A stretch of DNA of 64,000 bases from Patiria pectinifera. Its lineage: Eukaryota > Echinodermata > Asteroidea > Valvatida > Asterinidae. The notes below the pieces were generated by a model. That model searched no databases and was not told the DNA's origin. It saw only the letters and a program-made list of their open reading frames with translations. The first letter of the stretch is position 1. Every line of letters starts with the position of its first letter. The translations under genes were made by a program, and so were the position numbers. The stretch spans positions 18,559,513-18,623,512 of the forward strand of contig CM057147.1 of the NCBI GenBank assembly GCA_029964075.1, in the 5' to 3' direction. Below are positions 23,449 to 35,590 of this stretch, in pieces.

Positions 23449-25206
23449 TTTCCTTTACATTCGTCCCGCACCAAACCAAGAGGTTCCACTGTGATCGAGG
23501 TTGGTACTTAATGACATAGAAATATTAACGTCAGTCACTTGTTCTTGAGATTCATCAAATTAATTTCTTGGCATAAACTTATACTGTTCCTTTTGAGCTA
23601 ATTCAATCCTAGTCTTTCTGTCAAAATTCAGTGGCCGAGTAAGATCACAAAAATGCAGAAAGGCAGGCAATAGAAAACGAGGGATGCATTACCTTAATAG
23701 GCTATAAGTAATATATATTAAATGTTATTAAACGTCAAACGTAAGATGCACTGTTACCTTGAATTAAAAGTGTCATTATCATTGTGTCCATAGCGTCAAA
23801 GAATCTTCATTTGGATAGTTTCATTTCAATTATTTCATTTGTTTTTTATTCCAACTTGGAACACACCCCTTAACCCCGAGGAGGGTTATTTCAACAGTTA
23901 AACCTGAATATTTAAATATACATTGTACATGATCTCGAGCTGTACTTTTTCAGAACTCCAAATAAAATTAATCAATTTCTTAATGGGATTACATAAAAAT
24001 TAATACTTGCAGAAGAAATCAGTCCTGCCCTAATACCATCTTTCTCATAGTGAAATATTTCAGACAACGTACAATCCGTTAAATGTTAATTAATTAAGAC
24101 GTGTTTTCGTGGTGATTTTATAACTTTTCCGATTCAAATGCAACATTAATTCGTCTTCGAAGAACTGTTATTTTTGTGAAATCAATCAGTCTTAATCATT
24201 CAATTTCAAAATAAGGCAGGGCAACCAACCCTAGGGTTAAGCACACTTATATGTATTCCGTCAATGCTGTTCGAACGTGTCTCTCTTTCTTTCCCAAAGA
24301 AAGCTTTCAGAACTCTTCCTATTGTATCGTCACTTTAATACCATTGAAATGTTAAAAAGTCTGGTGTGAGGATCTGCATTTCATTGATTACTCCATCACA
24401 ACTATGGTCACGATCACATTGGTTAAGGCATGATACTGGGCCAAGCAGGTGCTATAAAGTTTAAGAACTCCTAACAAATTTTACATCAGATCGTGGTCCT
24501 CTTGTTGATGTAGGTTTGAAACAGTTTCTCAACTGTAACAGATGCACAGTTCGGCTGAATGAATTTTAGACAAGCAGTCTAAGTTCTGCTCTGGAAGACT
24601 TACTTATCTTTGGGGGCTTTTCCCATTTTGCCTGGCTACGCAATCTCTTGCCAATACTAAGCGTTACACTCAACAGGGGTTTCCCCACATTGCGAAAGCG
24701 CATACATGTATAATTATCTTCCAAATGTAGGGCCTACATGTACACGTACCTTATAGTACGTGCGTACGAACATGTACCGTACCACCGTTTATGAAGAGTA
24801 AAAATCGTTTAACCATGACATTTTCATCTGCGTGGACAAAACATAATTATGCACATGCGCAGTTAAGGCAAATTCCATTGGGCGTGTAAACTTTGACGAG
24901 GCCTACAAAATTATGCACATGTATTGTGTACACCTGGTTGGTGATTGTATCGCAGTTTCTTGGCTCATATGTCACATGTTCTTGCCCTTTGATGAGGGTC
25001 TTTCTGAGAAGGAAAGACTGTTTCAAAACGAGTATTATCCTAATGTGCTGTAAGAAAGCGACACTATAAAGAGGAGTTGTCAACATTTCAAGGAGTGTCA
25101 GGAACATCCTGAACGGGTATGTTTTACCGTTTTCTAGTGTGTGACGTCTATCTTAGTCAGTTGTACTTTCATATTGATTGTACTTTTATATTGATTGTAC
25201 TTTTAT

Positions 25207-25752
25207 ATACAGTGTGTATCAAAAACAATGCAAACAAAATACAACGGAATGCCAGACGTAGAATGTGCATAACCATAACCAGCACAGATAGTATAGGTAT
25301 GGTTTGAAAGATATAGGCCCTATACGCCTTTCCACTTTAAAATGAGACACCAAACGGCCAAATCTGATACTTTCTTGCTATCACATCATGGTAAAAATAT
25401 TTAGCATGTAAACATATTTAGAAACTGATAGCAAAAAAAGTGTTTAGAATTGTGTTTAGACGCTAAACACATTTTTGTAGGCCGAGCAAATATCCACACA
25501 GAGGCAAAACGGCTATATGTACTTTTGTCCCAAATGCCTAAATTTTAAACTTGGTCCCACCGTCACTTTGACCTCTCTTTGAAAATTACTCATAACTCTG
25601 TGAAAAATTATCAGATTTGGACGTTTGATGTCTCATTTTAAAGTGGACAGGCGTGTCTTTCAAACCATACCTATATTATTTATATTGGTTACACAATTCT
25701 ACGTCTGGCATTCCGTTATTTTTTGTTTGCATTTTTTTTTAAACACACTATA
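25207..25752. mobile_element. Tc1/mariner-like MITE with long inverted arms
   Basis: The left end ACAGTGTGTATCAAAAACAA and the right end (minus strand ATAGTGTGTTTAAAAAAAAA) are inverted repeats next to TATA. The arms run on for over 150 bp: GGAATGCCAGACGTAGAA, TATAGGTATGGTTTGAAAGA and TTTAAAATGAGACA all recur in inverted order on the right. No transposase frame. Confidence 0.75.
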
Positions 25753-26396
25753 TTTTTGCATTTCTGCTTCGTATTTTTTTTGCCGTCAGTTTTAGTCGTT
25801 TCACTTCTGTCTTGTCTGTCTCGTCCGTGTCTCGTTATAGTTTTGTTTTTCTGTTGTTATTGTTGTCTGTAAGGGCCGTTTCTTACAAGCCTCGGCTTAC
25901 TTCAACAGCACCATACTCCTTATTTTCTCCTGTACATAAACCAAAGTTAGTTTAGAATGTGTTCATACTTTATAGCGTATTTTACTTTTCCATGTATTAG
26001 ACCTATACATTTTTTGTGACTTATTCAACGAATTTGTTAAAGCGCACATGTACACAAAGCGTGACGTCATTACGTCTCAGGCCTATTGAATCTCTTGTCT
26101 CGGACTGAAATTTTGCTTGTCGTGTTATTGTCGGGTTACTATGATTATAGGACAAAATACGAAACGTACACTGCACATAAAACGATACGACATCTTGATC
26201 ATGTATGAATGGCTTTCACGCATGAGCAGCAAGCAAAGCAGCGAATTATGCGAGGTAAAGGTGAATCATATTATGGAGCATGCATGAAAAAAAATAGAGC
26301 GATTGAAAAGTACAAAAGAAGAAAAATGTATGAGCAGGGCAGTAACTAGCGTGTTGGAAGGTGAGGGACGCTTTTACCATTAGGTGGACCTTTTCA

Positions 26397-26423
26397 TTTT
26401 TTGGGGGGGGGGGGGGGGGGGGG
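26397..26423. repeat. T-run followed by a long G-run
   Basis: A run of T is followed by about 20 consecutive G. The same T-run/G-run junction recurs elsewhere in the window, as described in the findings. Confidence 0.8.
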
Positions 26424-26680
26424 CCGGGCCTACGGCCCTGATGAGTAATGTTTCACTTTTTTTTTCAATTGTGACGGTATCAGCGTAGCTGCCAAATCTT
26501 TGACCCAAGTTTAACTGCTCTTTTGTTCGATTTATTGTATTACCTATTGGTGTCCAAAAGAACTAATTCTTTTTGGCCTAATACGTTATCCATTTACCGT
26601 TGCAATGGTGTTGGTCTTTTAACGGTTGGTGCAAAGCGTCTTCAAATTACTTTTTACCTGTTTTCGTTTTTAGCATCGTC

Positions 26681-28442
26681 ATGGAGGGTTTTTTCCATTT
26701 ACCACTTCCAATCAATCGTCAAAGTGGAGTCAACAAGGACACCCTTAGGAGAAAAATTCTCGAACTCGAAGGTGACTTAAAAGCGCGTTCTGGTCGAGAA
26801 GAAGAGTTTGCCATCCTCAATATGAAAGGACTTCTGCAACTGCGTCTCGAGGAGTACGAAGAGGCTGACGACACTTTCAAATCAGTCCTAATAAAGGATG
26901 AACATAACCTGAATGCCATGGCTAACATGGAACACACGCTTAAAGAACTTGACAGGTCTAGAGATGCCGAAGAATTCAGCCAGAGACTTGAGGCAGAGAA
27001 GACGAACAAGCTAGCAAAGGCAAGGTGTCGGGCTGAGCAGGCTTACGCGTATGCTTGTGATCTCCACACTGACCGAGGTACACCTGCCCAAGACAGGTTG
27101 ATCAAGTCCAACGCAATCTTCCAGGAAGCAATGGATATTGCTGGCAATCTGATGGCACCGTCTGAACGCAACGTGTGGACGTTCTGCATGGCTAAAAATG
27201 CCCACAAAATCTTCAGCACATTCAGTTGTATGTATCAACCACAAGAAGCCACGGATCACATGCAAAAGGCGGTGACATTATTTCATGAGTTAACGCAGAC
27301 TGAGCCAGGAGATTCAGAATACTGTTGGGAGAGTTGGCGTAACTTGGCAGACATACTCCGCAAGGTTCAGAAGAGAAACCATTTGAATTCAAATGACGTA
27401 CCGAAACAAGTCGATAGGAGACTCATAGAGTATCCAGAGGAGTGCATGCGAAAGGCTATGCGAAACTCCCCAAACAACCCAAGGCTCCGTGCTAGGTACG
27501 GGAATTTCGTGTATTCGCTCAAGAAAGAACGCAAAAAAGAAGCACTCAGTCTCTTGGACCAATCTATTAAACTTCATGAGAGCAGCAGCAACTATTACGC
27601 TTTCCACACAAGAGGTGAAATCCTCGTGAAGAGCCTGATGCATCAGATGAGAAAGGCGGAGGAAGACAGTACGTTTCGCCTTGACATGTCCAAGCTAAAG
27701 AAGGCAAAGGGCGATCTTGACAAAGCGATAGAGTTCCGGAACGCTGAATTTGACTTGGTGAAGATGGCCGAGTTGCACCTTCTCATGGCTCAAAATAGTT
27801 ACAACCCATATGGAAGCATAAACAGACCACGACAGTACGTGGAAAAAGCATTCACATATCTGAAACGAGCTACTAACGATGATCAGAATGAAGCACAGAG
27901 AGAAGTTAGACAAGGTCGTGGACGATGCTACTTTGAAATCGGCGAATATCGGAAATGTGTAGAATGCTATAAAGAGGCTTTGGCCATCGAATCAGATAGT
28001 CCTTTTACGGGTTATTTCTATGAGATGTTTTGCAGTTACCTGTGCTTGGTGCGAGAGGAATCCGAACACACAACCGACAACAATGCAGCTCTGTTTAGAG
28101 AGATGGAGAAATCTCTCCGACAGGCAGTCAGTAAGCATGGAGAAGTGAACCTCATTAATTACTGCTACAGCTCCTGGCAAGAAGAGTACGAGAGAGAAAT
28201 GATGTCGTTTGCCGAATACTGCAGAACCATCCCAGACAATGGAAGCCTTTTGAAGGTGCTGACATCGAAGAAACCGCGGTCGCCACTAAGTTCATCACCT
28301 GTTCGCAAAGGCGGGAAGCTCAAGAAAATTTGGTTCGGCCCCTTTAATGCAAGACCTGCTCAGATACCAATCAGGGATGGAAGTACAAGCATTGCCCGGG
28401 CTCAAGAGGAAGTCAAACCTGCTCCTCCTTCGGGAGGTGCAG
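26681..28442 (+). CDS. gene A exon 1: TPR module and linker
   Basis: One intronless exon of 587 codons plus one base. It starts MEGFFHLPLPINR and ends in GGTGCAG|GTAGGT, the same donor sequence as in gene B. The translation could read on past the donor into the intron (to 28,549), but that tail matches nothing in the other members. Confidence 0.88.
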
Positions 28443-30345
28443 GTAGGTTTCCATTACAACTTTTTTTACAAGATTTTTGTCAAGTTAAATGTTCGCGTTT
28501 TTCGTTGCATATGCATGAGAAGGACAGAAAAGATAAGTTTTTCAGTTAAAATAAATAATAGTAAATAACAAATCGAAGAAGATGAAAATTCGTCAGGAGA
28601 GAAAAAACTCAAACTTGTTGAAGAGCACGGGTAGTATACAAAAAGACAGAAAACGAAAAGAAATGGAACCCTTTCCGATTCAGCTATGATCAAATTATAA
28701 TTGACTCCCAAAAGACTCCTTGCATGTGACGTCAGATCAGAGGGCAGGTCTTTGCTCCTCGTTAATACGCATGTATAGAAGCATTGTACTTGCATCGTCA
28801 ACGAATCTGAATCACAAAACCTTCGCTCTGAGGGCCCACCTTGCAAGGGGTCTATTTTAATCGACTTCCCTGTCGGTCACCAGGACAACCAAGGGTAGAT
28901 TGTTCAGCCGTCGTGAGACGACAGGGCTCCGAAGAGTTGGCTACAAGCTCTGTAGCAGCTGCTGTTGCTGCTGCTACCGCAGACGCCGACGCCGGCAGGC
29001 CTGTTTTCAACATCAACATCAATGCTACTAATAGTCCTGTCAACTTTGGCACTACCCACGACAGCGTTTGCAACTACGGTACAGGTACGTTTACTTAAAG
29101 GAAGATGATTGTAATATATCCAGTTGCAGATATTGTATTAAGAATAACAAATGGTTCTGCTCTTCACCAAAGAACTTTAATAATAAGCATTGTTATGCAC
29201 TCTTGCTGTCCAGGGGCTGTGAGAAAATAATACAAGCTTGCTATAAAGTGAGATTTGAACCTCGTCTTACTGGTGCAGTTCAGTCCGAATCTATCGAGAC
29301 AGAGGTCCATGGTTCCATTCCTACCCAAGGAAGCCTTTTTTTCCCTCGCAAGCTTGCAAACAGGGATGAGTATTAAGTGCTCGTGATACAACGTAGCCTA
29401 TTACGGACAAAAACCAATTATCTTTGACGCAAAACAAATCAACAACAAAAGAAAAGATGGTCTTTGAAAGATGATTATGGTCCATGCTTAATCTTCGAGA
29501 TATGAAAATCAAAGAAATGTATTGAAAGGAAATTAAACCTTTTTTTTTTATTCCCACAAATATAGCATCAATCACAGAAGGAAGAGGGGAAGACGTGTCC
29601 CCTGAAGCAATCCAAATGCTAACTGAGTTGGAGAAATGTCTTGGGAAGGAACATGTGGCAGGGGTGCTGTCAAAGGGTCTGGAGATGGTGAAAAAGCAAG
29701 GTATATAGCTACATCACGACATCATCTTTTGTTAGGTGGTCTCCCCAGCTCTCCTTTAAGTTATCGCGAGGGGTACTTGTGCACGGTGCCCATGGCCTAC
29801 AAGTATGCATAATTCCCCGACAAAACATGGATACAGCGTTGAAAATGAAGTTTCGTGTATAAAATTGAAAAGGTTGAGTCATTTACTAGACTAGACTAGA
29901 GTAAGATTTTACACCAAATTTAGTGTGTCTCGTTGAAAAAGTAATAATCGTCAGGGCTTTGGAGAACGTTGGAAGATAGAAAGCCAAATGTGTCTTGCAG
30001 AACGCTTGTCTGTACGCTAAGCTTGGGAACAACAAAAAAATCTTATCTAAACCTCTGCTCGATGAATTTCAGTTTACCAATATTCATGTTTTCTCTCCTT
30101 CACGACTCAGAGCCTTGAATATGATTTTTTGTTTCTTTCCGCTATTACAAGCAGGCCTTGATGACCCTTCTCAGATGCCAAGACTAACTGAAGCAAACCA
30201 AAGTGCGACCGGTTCATCATCGGAAGCCATGGCTCCGTCAGCTACCGATGCAACCCCTTTGCTTATGGACGTTGCCGCTGCATCGTGTGGAATCGATAAC
30301 ATACAAATTACTGAGACTTTCCCTGAAAACTCGGAGCAAAACTAA
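26681..30345 (+). CDS. gene A: TTC22-like TPR protein with RHIM/amyloid-like C-terminal exon; four exons
   Basis: Joined exons 26681-28442, 28884-29084, 29566-29700 and 30155-30345 give 762 residues plus stop, all junctions in phase 1. Residues 1 to about 550 are helical TPR-type repeats matching vertebrate TTC22 in motifs (FFHLPLP, DEHNLNAMAN, RCRAEQAYAYACD, RLRARYGNFVYSL, NYYAFHTRG). A basic/Pro-rich linker follows, then an Ala-rich stretch (about 611-620), the motif PVNFGTTHDSVCNYG (about 639-653), a helix LTELEKCLGK and a Ser/Thr-rich tail. The frame is open upstream to 26,600, but the ATG at 26,681 aligns with the paralogs' starts. TTTTCGTTTTTAG just before it is a plausible acceptor for a 5' UTR intron. 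TPR scaffolding is family knowledge; a signalling role is inferred. The TPR region is the most diverged from B, C and D on this strand. Confidence 0.85.
28884..29084 (+). CDS. gene A exon 2: Ala-rich stretch and amyloid-like motif
   Basis: Acceptor GTCGGTCACCAG and donor ACAG|GTACGT; 201 bp, phase 1. It encodes QPRVDCSAVVRRQG, SSVAAAVAAATA and NATNSPVNFGTTHDSVCNYG. The exon and its flanking introns are closely repeated in gene B, with the reading frame kept. Confidence 0.8.
29240..29375 (+). repeat. degenerate tRNA-derived SINE in gene A intron 2
   Basis: The B-box-like GGTTCCATTCC is followed by a T-run and CCCTCGCAAGCTTGCAAACA, which matches the tail of the fuller copy at 53,890-54,010 (minus strand). 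Gene B carries the same insertion at 39,030-39,170. Confidence 0.55.
29566..29700 (+). CDS. gene A exon 3: short helical segment
   Basis: Acceptor TTCCCACAAATATAG and donor CAAG|GTATAT; 135 bp, phase 1. It encodes ITEGRGEDVSPEAIQMLTEL and continues with EKCLGKEHVAGVLSKGLEMV, which looks like an amphipathic helix pair. Gene B has an exon of identical length. Confidence 0.8.
30155..30345 (+). CDS. gene A exon 4: C-terminal tail
   Basis: Acceptor TTTCCGCTATTACAAGCAG. It encodes LDDPSQMPRLTEANQSATGS and ends in ITETFPENSEQN and TAA. The tail is rich in Ser, Thr, Ala and Asp with no recognised domain. Its end is identical in gene B. Confidence 0.8.
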
Positions 30346-32981
30346 CACAGGGCGGATACAGGGGTAGGGCGATATGGATCTGATATTACAGCCCCTTACA
30401 ATGCACGGAAAGGGGACAGTGTCAAAGACTCGTCATATCTAGACCGGGTCGGTAACCACTGGTTGACTCAACCTGGTTCCCTGATGTGCATTGCAATTTG
30501 AATGGCTACTGATAACCAGGGATGCATGCGAGGCATATGATATAATGTTGGTCGCTCCCGAATATAGTTAAGTACAGTTTGACAATTGCATCAGACCCAT
30601 TAAAGTTTTGGCCGCCTGAAAAACACCCTTTTTAATTTTGCTAAAGACATTTTTGTGTTTCAACTGTCACCTCGGAGAAACTTCTATATTTATTTCCTTT
30701 CGAGTCACTCAAATTGCACAACTGAAAGAATACGCATGCAAAATATGTTAAGGAAACTCTACATTATACTGCAAATTTTTTTTTATACCTCTATACCGTC
30801 CCCATAGTGAAAAGGGAAAGAACCATCACTACACAGTCTTAACTCCCTAGGGGGTGTGCAAAATCGTATTGAAATTGGAGGATTCAGGACTGTTAGGGCT
30901 ATATAGGCAATGTCGTTTTTAAACGCGTTTTGAACGTGCGATAGTGTTAAACTGCAATCAATAGTTTTCAGAGGCCTTTGATTATGCTATTGCTAAGATC
31001 ATTTTATAAAATACCTGAATTACACAGACAAGTGCCCGCTACGTAGGTCGTAGGGTTCGGGGCCCGCTTCCCAAAAAAAAAATGGATCTTCGATGCTCTG
31101 TGGTGAATCAATTAAATTTCTTATCACTTTAACCAATAATTATCTAAATATAAAGATAATAATTTAAATATAGAGGCATGGGTTTTAAATAAATAAAGTT
31201 TTAAGAAAAATTTTTAAACATCGTTTTCGGGTTTCCAGCAGGCTGAATCAACTGCCAAAATAGTGGGGAACTGGGCGTAAGGGTTCGGGCTAAATAGAAA
31301 ATTTTAAATCTTCTGTTCTGTGCTCTGCTAATTTATCTGAATTTTAACCAATATACTTTGGCAATATAATACAAGCAATAGTACATTGTAGTACCAAAAT
31401 GACCTGTTGAGACAAAAAATCTGGGGGGTGGGGGGGGGATTTGTTGTGTCCCCACCCCTTCAAGAAGTGGTCAGGGGGACTGCCCCCCCCCCCAGGACGC
31501 CCATGGCGTCATGAGAGGAGGGGCGACTGGTCTCATCATAACCTAACACTGTGTGTTCAAAAGACTATTTGTTTGGCCGTAAAACTGAATATCAGCTCTT
31601 TGCCAGACTATCCTCTCTACGTGCTTGTGAAATGTTTTTTAACAGTTCATGTTTTAGTTATTTTTTTTTATATTACAAGGTATAAAATGTACGGTAAATC
31701 ACTTGCTTTTTGTGTATTTTGTTCATTTGAAGCAAATAAATTGTTATAAATCTTTATTAGGGTGTTTAACAAGTAACCTGTTAAAGTTGTGGCTCAGTGG
31801 ATATTATATACATCTTGTTAATAGCTCGCATACGTACATAATTTTAGTGTCGAAAATGTGCAAACAATAGCCTCGAAAAATGCCAAATACCAAGAAATGC
31901 TAGAAAGTAATCCCCATCCAAATGTGTGTAAATAAAATTCTCATTGGAAAAAAAACAATTTTTTCTAGATGACATGTGTGTTAATACCATGAAGTCTAAA
32001 GTAAATCGACTACACTCGTTGCTACGCAACAAATAGAGGCAAAATAAATGCAGTTGAAATAGTACGAGCTAAAATAATACATCAACATTTTTAGTTTGAA
32101 TTAAATGGTCTTTAACTTAAATAAAACTGAGAATCAATTGTAAATTTTGTTTGTACTTAACGATATACAAAGTTAAGGCAAAATATAAGCCATGGCTAAA
32201 ATAAATTCGGTACTGAGTAGTATGAATGAAAATGCCAAGATATGAATGATGTTCGTATATGATGTTACCCGAGTCTCATCCATGGACCAACCGTAGGCAT
32301 ATTCACTTCAGTTGCCAATGAGTTCCTGACATTTCCCACAGTTATCCGCGTATACCACAAGCTACTTCGTTATTAATTTAAACAGGAGTTTAATGTTATC
32401 AATCGATTTTGTCCCGGTTCGCTTTCTGCCTATATCTAGCATGTGCTTTAGTTGAATCCTTCACAAGTCCGGTCAAAAATAACCCAGTACAGTCACAAAT
32501 ACATGTAAACGGAATATTTTTTTTTGGGGGGGGGGGACCCGGAGGGGGGGGGGGGGTTTCATAATTCAAATTAATAGCTTGTGACTTGATTTGAGACTGT
32601 ATAGGAGTTGTGATGCATTCAAGATGACTTGTGCATAAATATATTTCCAAACAACAGGTATGCCTATCCATGATGTTTATAGAAAATATCTTGTTCATTG
32701 TGCATGGTACAATTAAATAAACCATGTTGTTTTCAATAAAAAGGTGAAAACATTGCTGTGGTCCGAAACCGAGATATTACTGCTAATATAATTGGATCGG
32801 AAGCAGGGCACATGTGAATCAAAGGGAGATATCCTCTGTTAGGGTTGAATCTCCTCTTTAAAATGACACCCTGATCATTTCATAACATTCATGGTTGACT
32901 GAGCAGGGACCAATTTTATGAAAGGGTCTATTTTAGAGAATTGCGCCACTTTCTAGTGGTAGGCCTATCGCGCTCGTTTTA
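30346..32981 (+). other. downstream region of gene A, duplicated after gene B
   Basis: No gene is supported. Most of this stretch recurs at 40,130-42,900 with small indels (for example CAGGGCGGATACAGGGGTAG right after both stop codons, and AAGTTTTGGCCGCCT). Candidate polyadenylation signals AATAAA lie at 31,735 and 32,735; the first is kept after gene B (41,229), and the second recurs after genes C (55,565) and D (63,558). T/G and G runs lie near 31,425 and 32,520. Confidence 0.6.
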
Positions 32982-33863
32982 CCATAAACACATTTCATAA
33001 GATATTTGCATATGAATACGATTTACTCACAGCTGGGATTTCCCCCGATGAGAAATTCTGAACCTGAACTTCCTCGTACTCCGCGGCCATGAACCGAAAG
33101 CACGCAGTATGGAATAATTTTTTTTCACCAGAATAGGATGTCGTGATTGGATGCCAACGTGTCAGTGTTAGTTACGTCTAGTCACGAGGTCACCAACGGC
33201 GGTTGCACATTCGCGCGCACGTCAGGTCCGTTTGCTTTACCCACAATCCTTTACGTTTTTCACACGATTCCTCACAGAACATCATCGGCCTGTACCGGAT
33301 GTTTTGAAGGGCTCGAGCAAAATGATACACTTTTCCCAGTCGTCCACACACTTTACAAAATATTCCCCAGGTGTAGACTACCTAATTTAATTTTCTGATG
33401 ATACTTTTAATAACAGTTAAAACTATTTGAAAATTTAAGATTTTTTTTACTGCTCATTTTCTCTCTTCCCTTTTAATGTGTGGAATTTAAAAGGACACTG
33501 AAAATAGTTAACCTTTAACACCCGTGGTGTTTGCAAACATGCGCAATCGGGAAAATCCAACTTAGGCATACACGACAGTATACATTTTGCAATGGCGTAC
33601 TATGATGGTACCCCACCCAATGCTTTTGCCAAAGTCGTTGATTATAGTTTATGGCATCATTTTCTTTAAATTGTGGGCGGGGTTATGTGGAGAAGGTGGG
33701 GCGGGGTCCCGAGTTATGTCAGTCCCTCGCCCTAATTCAACAGCATCTACCAACATTTAGTGTACTTTTACTAGTGGATGTCGTCTCAACTATCCAGTGT
33801 ACACGATAACGACGAAAAAAGATATCACACTTGTTCCATTGCAAATATTTGAAAAGCTTCCAG
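32982..33863 (+). promoter_or_regulatory. conserved upstream block of gene B with probable non-coding first exon
   Basis: This block recurs before genes C (46,174-49,020, interrupted by an insertion) and D (56,002-57,378), and begins again at 63,786. Shared elements in order: octamer ATTTGCAT (33,004), CCATGAACCGAA, GTGATTGGATGCC with an inverted CCAAT, an ACGTC/GGTCACC string, ACCCACAATCC (33,239), and a 5' splice donor CCAG|GTACGT at 33,863/33,864. Small indels break any reading frame before the donor, so a 5' UTR exon is inferred. A partner acceptor lies just before the gene B start. Confidence 0.5.
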
Positions 33864-34049
33864 GTACGTATATTTGCTTCATATTATGTGCCCACATACA
33901 CACAGTCTGGTTCCGTAGTTGTGTATTTGTGGGGACAGAACTGCTGTGGGGATAACAGAAACAGAAAGCCCCCTCAGTCCTAATTTGCCTAACAATAAAA
34001 AACCTTCCCCATAAGGCGGTGTAGGCCACGCATGTAAACACCTTCAATC

Positions 34050-35210
34050 GTGGACATTACTGTCCCTCTTTTGTTTGTACTTTCATATTTGTTGCACATA
34101 CACAATCGTCAATTGTGGACCCTCGGTCAATAATTGTGGACTCTAAATTGTCCTCTATTGTTCAAAGTTCACGATTTAAATGTGTAAACAAGTACACCGC
34201 CGCCAAGTTCTCTATAGAAAGTGATAATTCGTCTAGGGAAATATTTGTAGGCTGAGCTCCCTTTAACTTCACTGAGACAGGGGAAAGGAACAGTTTGTGT
34301 CAAACCAGCCGTGTGGTTGCGAAGGGCGATTTATAAAGGTTACATAACACTTTATTTTGAATGAAACTACATGTACACAGACATGTTCACGTTGGCGGGG
34401 AAATCTTTAAAATATAAATCCATAAATATAAATCTATGATGATCCAAGCATGTGCTAAAAATCGTTGTAATATGTTTATTACTTTTCGTTGAAATTGGAA
34501 AAATGGCCTGGCTACGTGCATTTTTAAAAGTTGTAACACTGGTGTTTGCAATATCTGTCAATCTTTTCAAGCCTCACGAATATTAATAAGGTTCCTATCC
34601 ATTGTGGTGTGCATTAAAAAAAATGCATACAACCTCCTTCACATGTTATTAATTAACAAATATATCACCCTTTTTGCCGCCCTGCATTGGTCGATATCGA
34701 GACCCACGCCGAATCATGCCGAGTGACGCTAAAGAATGCCGGGTCGAAATCAGTCAACAAAGCGCCCACGGCGCCCAGGGTTTTTACTGAAAACCACGTG
34801 GGATTTAGGTGGGAAAAAATCCTCTTCGAAAGTTTCCTTGGAAAAAGTTCAAGGTGTAACTCTAGCGTCTGCAACAACATAATTATTAAGCTGAAATTTG
34901 GAATATACTTAGATGATGTAAGTTTTCAACTACTCGTGAAATAACAACTTGAATGAGTAGATTCCTAGAAATTGAGATAAATACAAAGATTTGGGAAGTT
35001 TTCGAACATTTTCCTCCCGAGTTGAAGGTCAGCTTTACCATGATAACCAGTATTTGCTTTTTGGGATCGATGACGGTGATTTTGACCCTGAAAAGAGTCA
35101 GGCCCCATAGGACCCGGAATTCGGGTCACATCTGACCCGGTACTTTTTAGATTGCATTTATACACAACATGTATTATCATCTTTGAAAGCGTGACCACAC
35201 TCTGGGCCCA
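34050..35210. other. no feature seen in the presumed gene B 5' UTR intron
   Basis: I found no supported gene, RNA or strong repeat. Short frames on both strands show no family resemblance. Confidence 0.4.
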
Positions 35211-35214
35211 TACA

Positions 35215-35590
35215 AGGATAAATATCACCACCACCGCCGCCATTAGTATCATGATCACAATCAACACGTCATCTTGCTTGACAACCTGGCAACGTCTTGT
35301 GCTCATGGGCCCGGCCCGTTCGGGAATATAAACCACCATTTCCACCAATATCGCCATCACCATCATATCATCTTTTACAACCTGCCTAAAGCCATGGTCC
35401 CGTATAGAACAAAAATCACAATCATCACAACCACAACCATGCACCACCCTTCACTATATCAAGGTCATCATCAACAAGTACATCACTACCATGCCTTTGC
35501 AAACCTGACCACACCTTTGGGACCAATACACGTGCACAGTTAAAAATCACCATCACCACTATCATCCCCATCATAATTATCAGACGGTGG
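35215..35590. repeat. ATC/ACC-rich minisatellite
   Basis: Degenerate ATCACCACC-type simple sequence is interspersed with a longer recurring phrase (TTGACAACCTGG, CATGGGCCCGGC and similar). The same composite repeat occurs before gene C (49,200-50,285) and gene D (57,590-58,790). His/Thr/Ile-rich frames within it are by-products of the repeat. Confidence 0.75.

Noticed and set aside
28443..28549. Unspliced C-terminus of gene A reading on to 28,549
   Set aside because: The extension matches no other member, while the donor GTAGGT and the downstream exons are shared with gene B.
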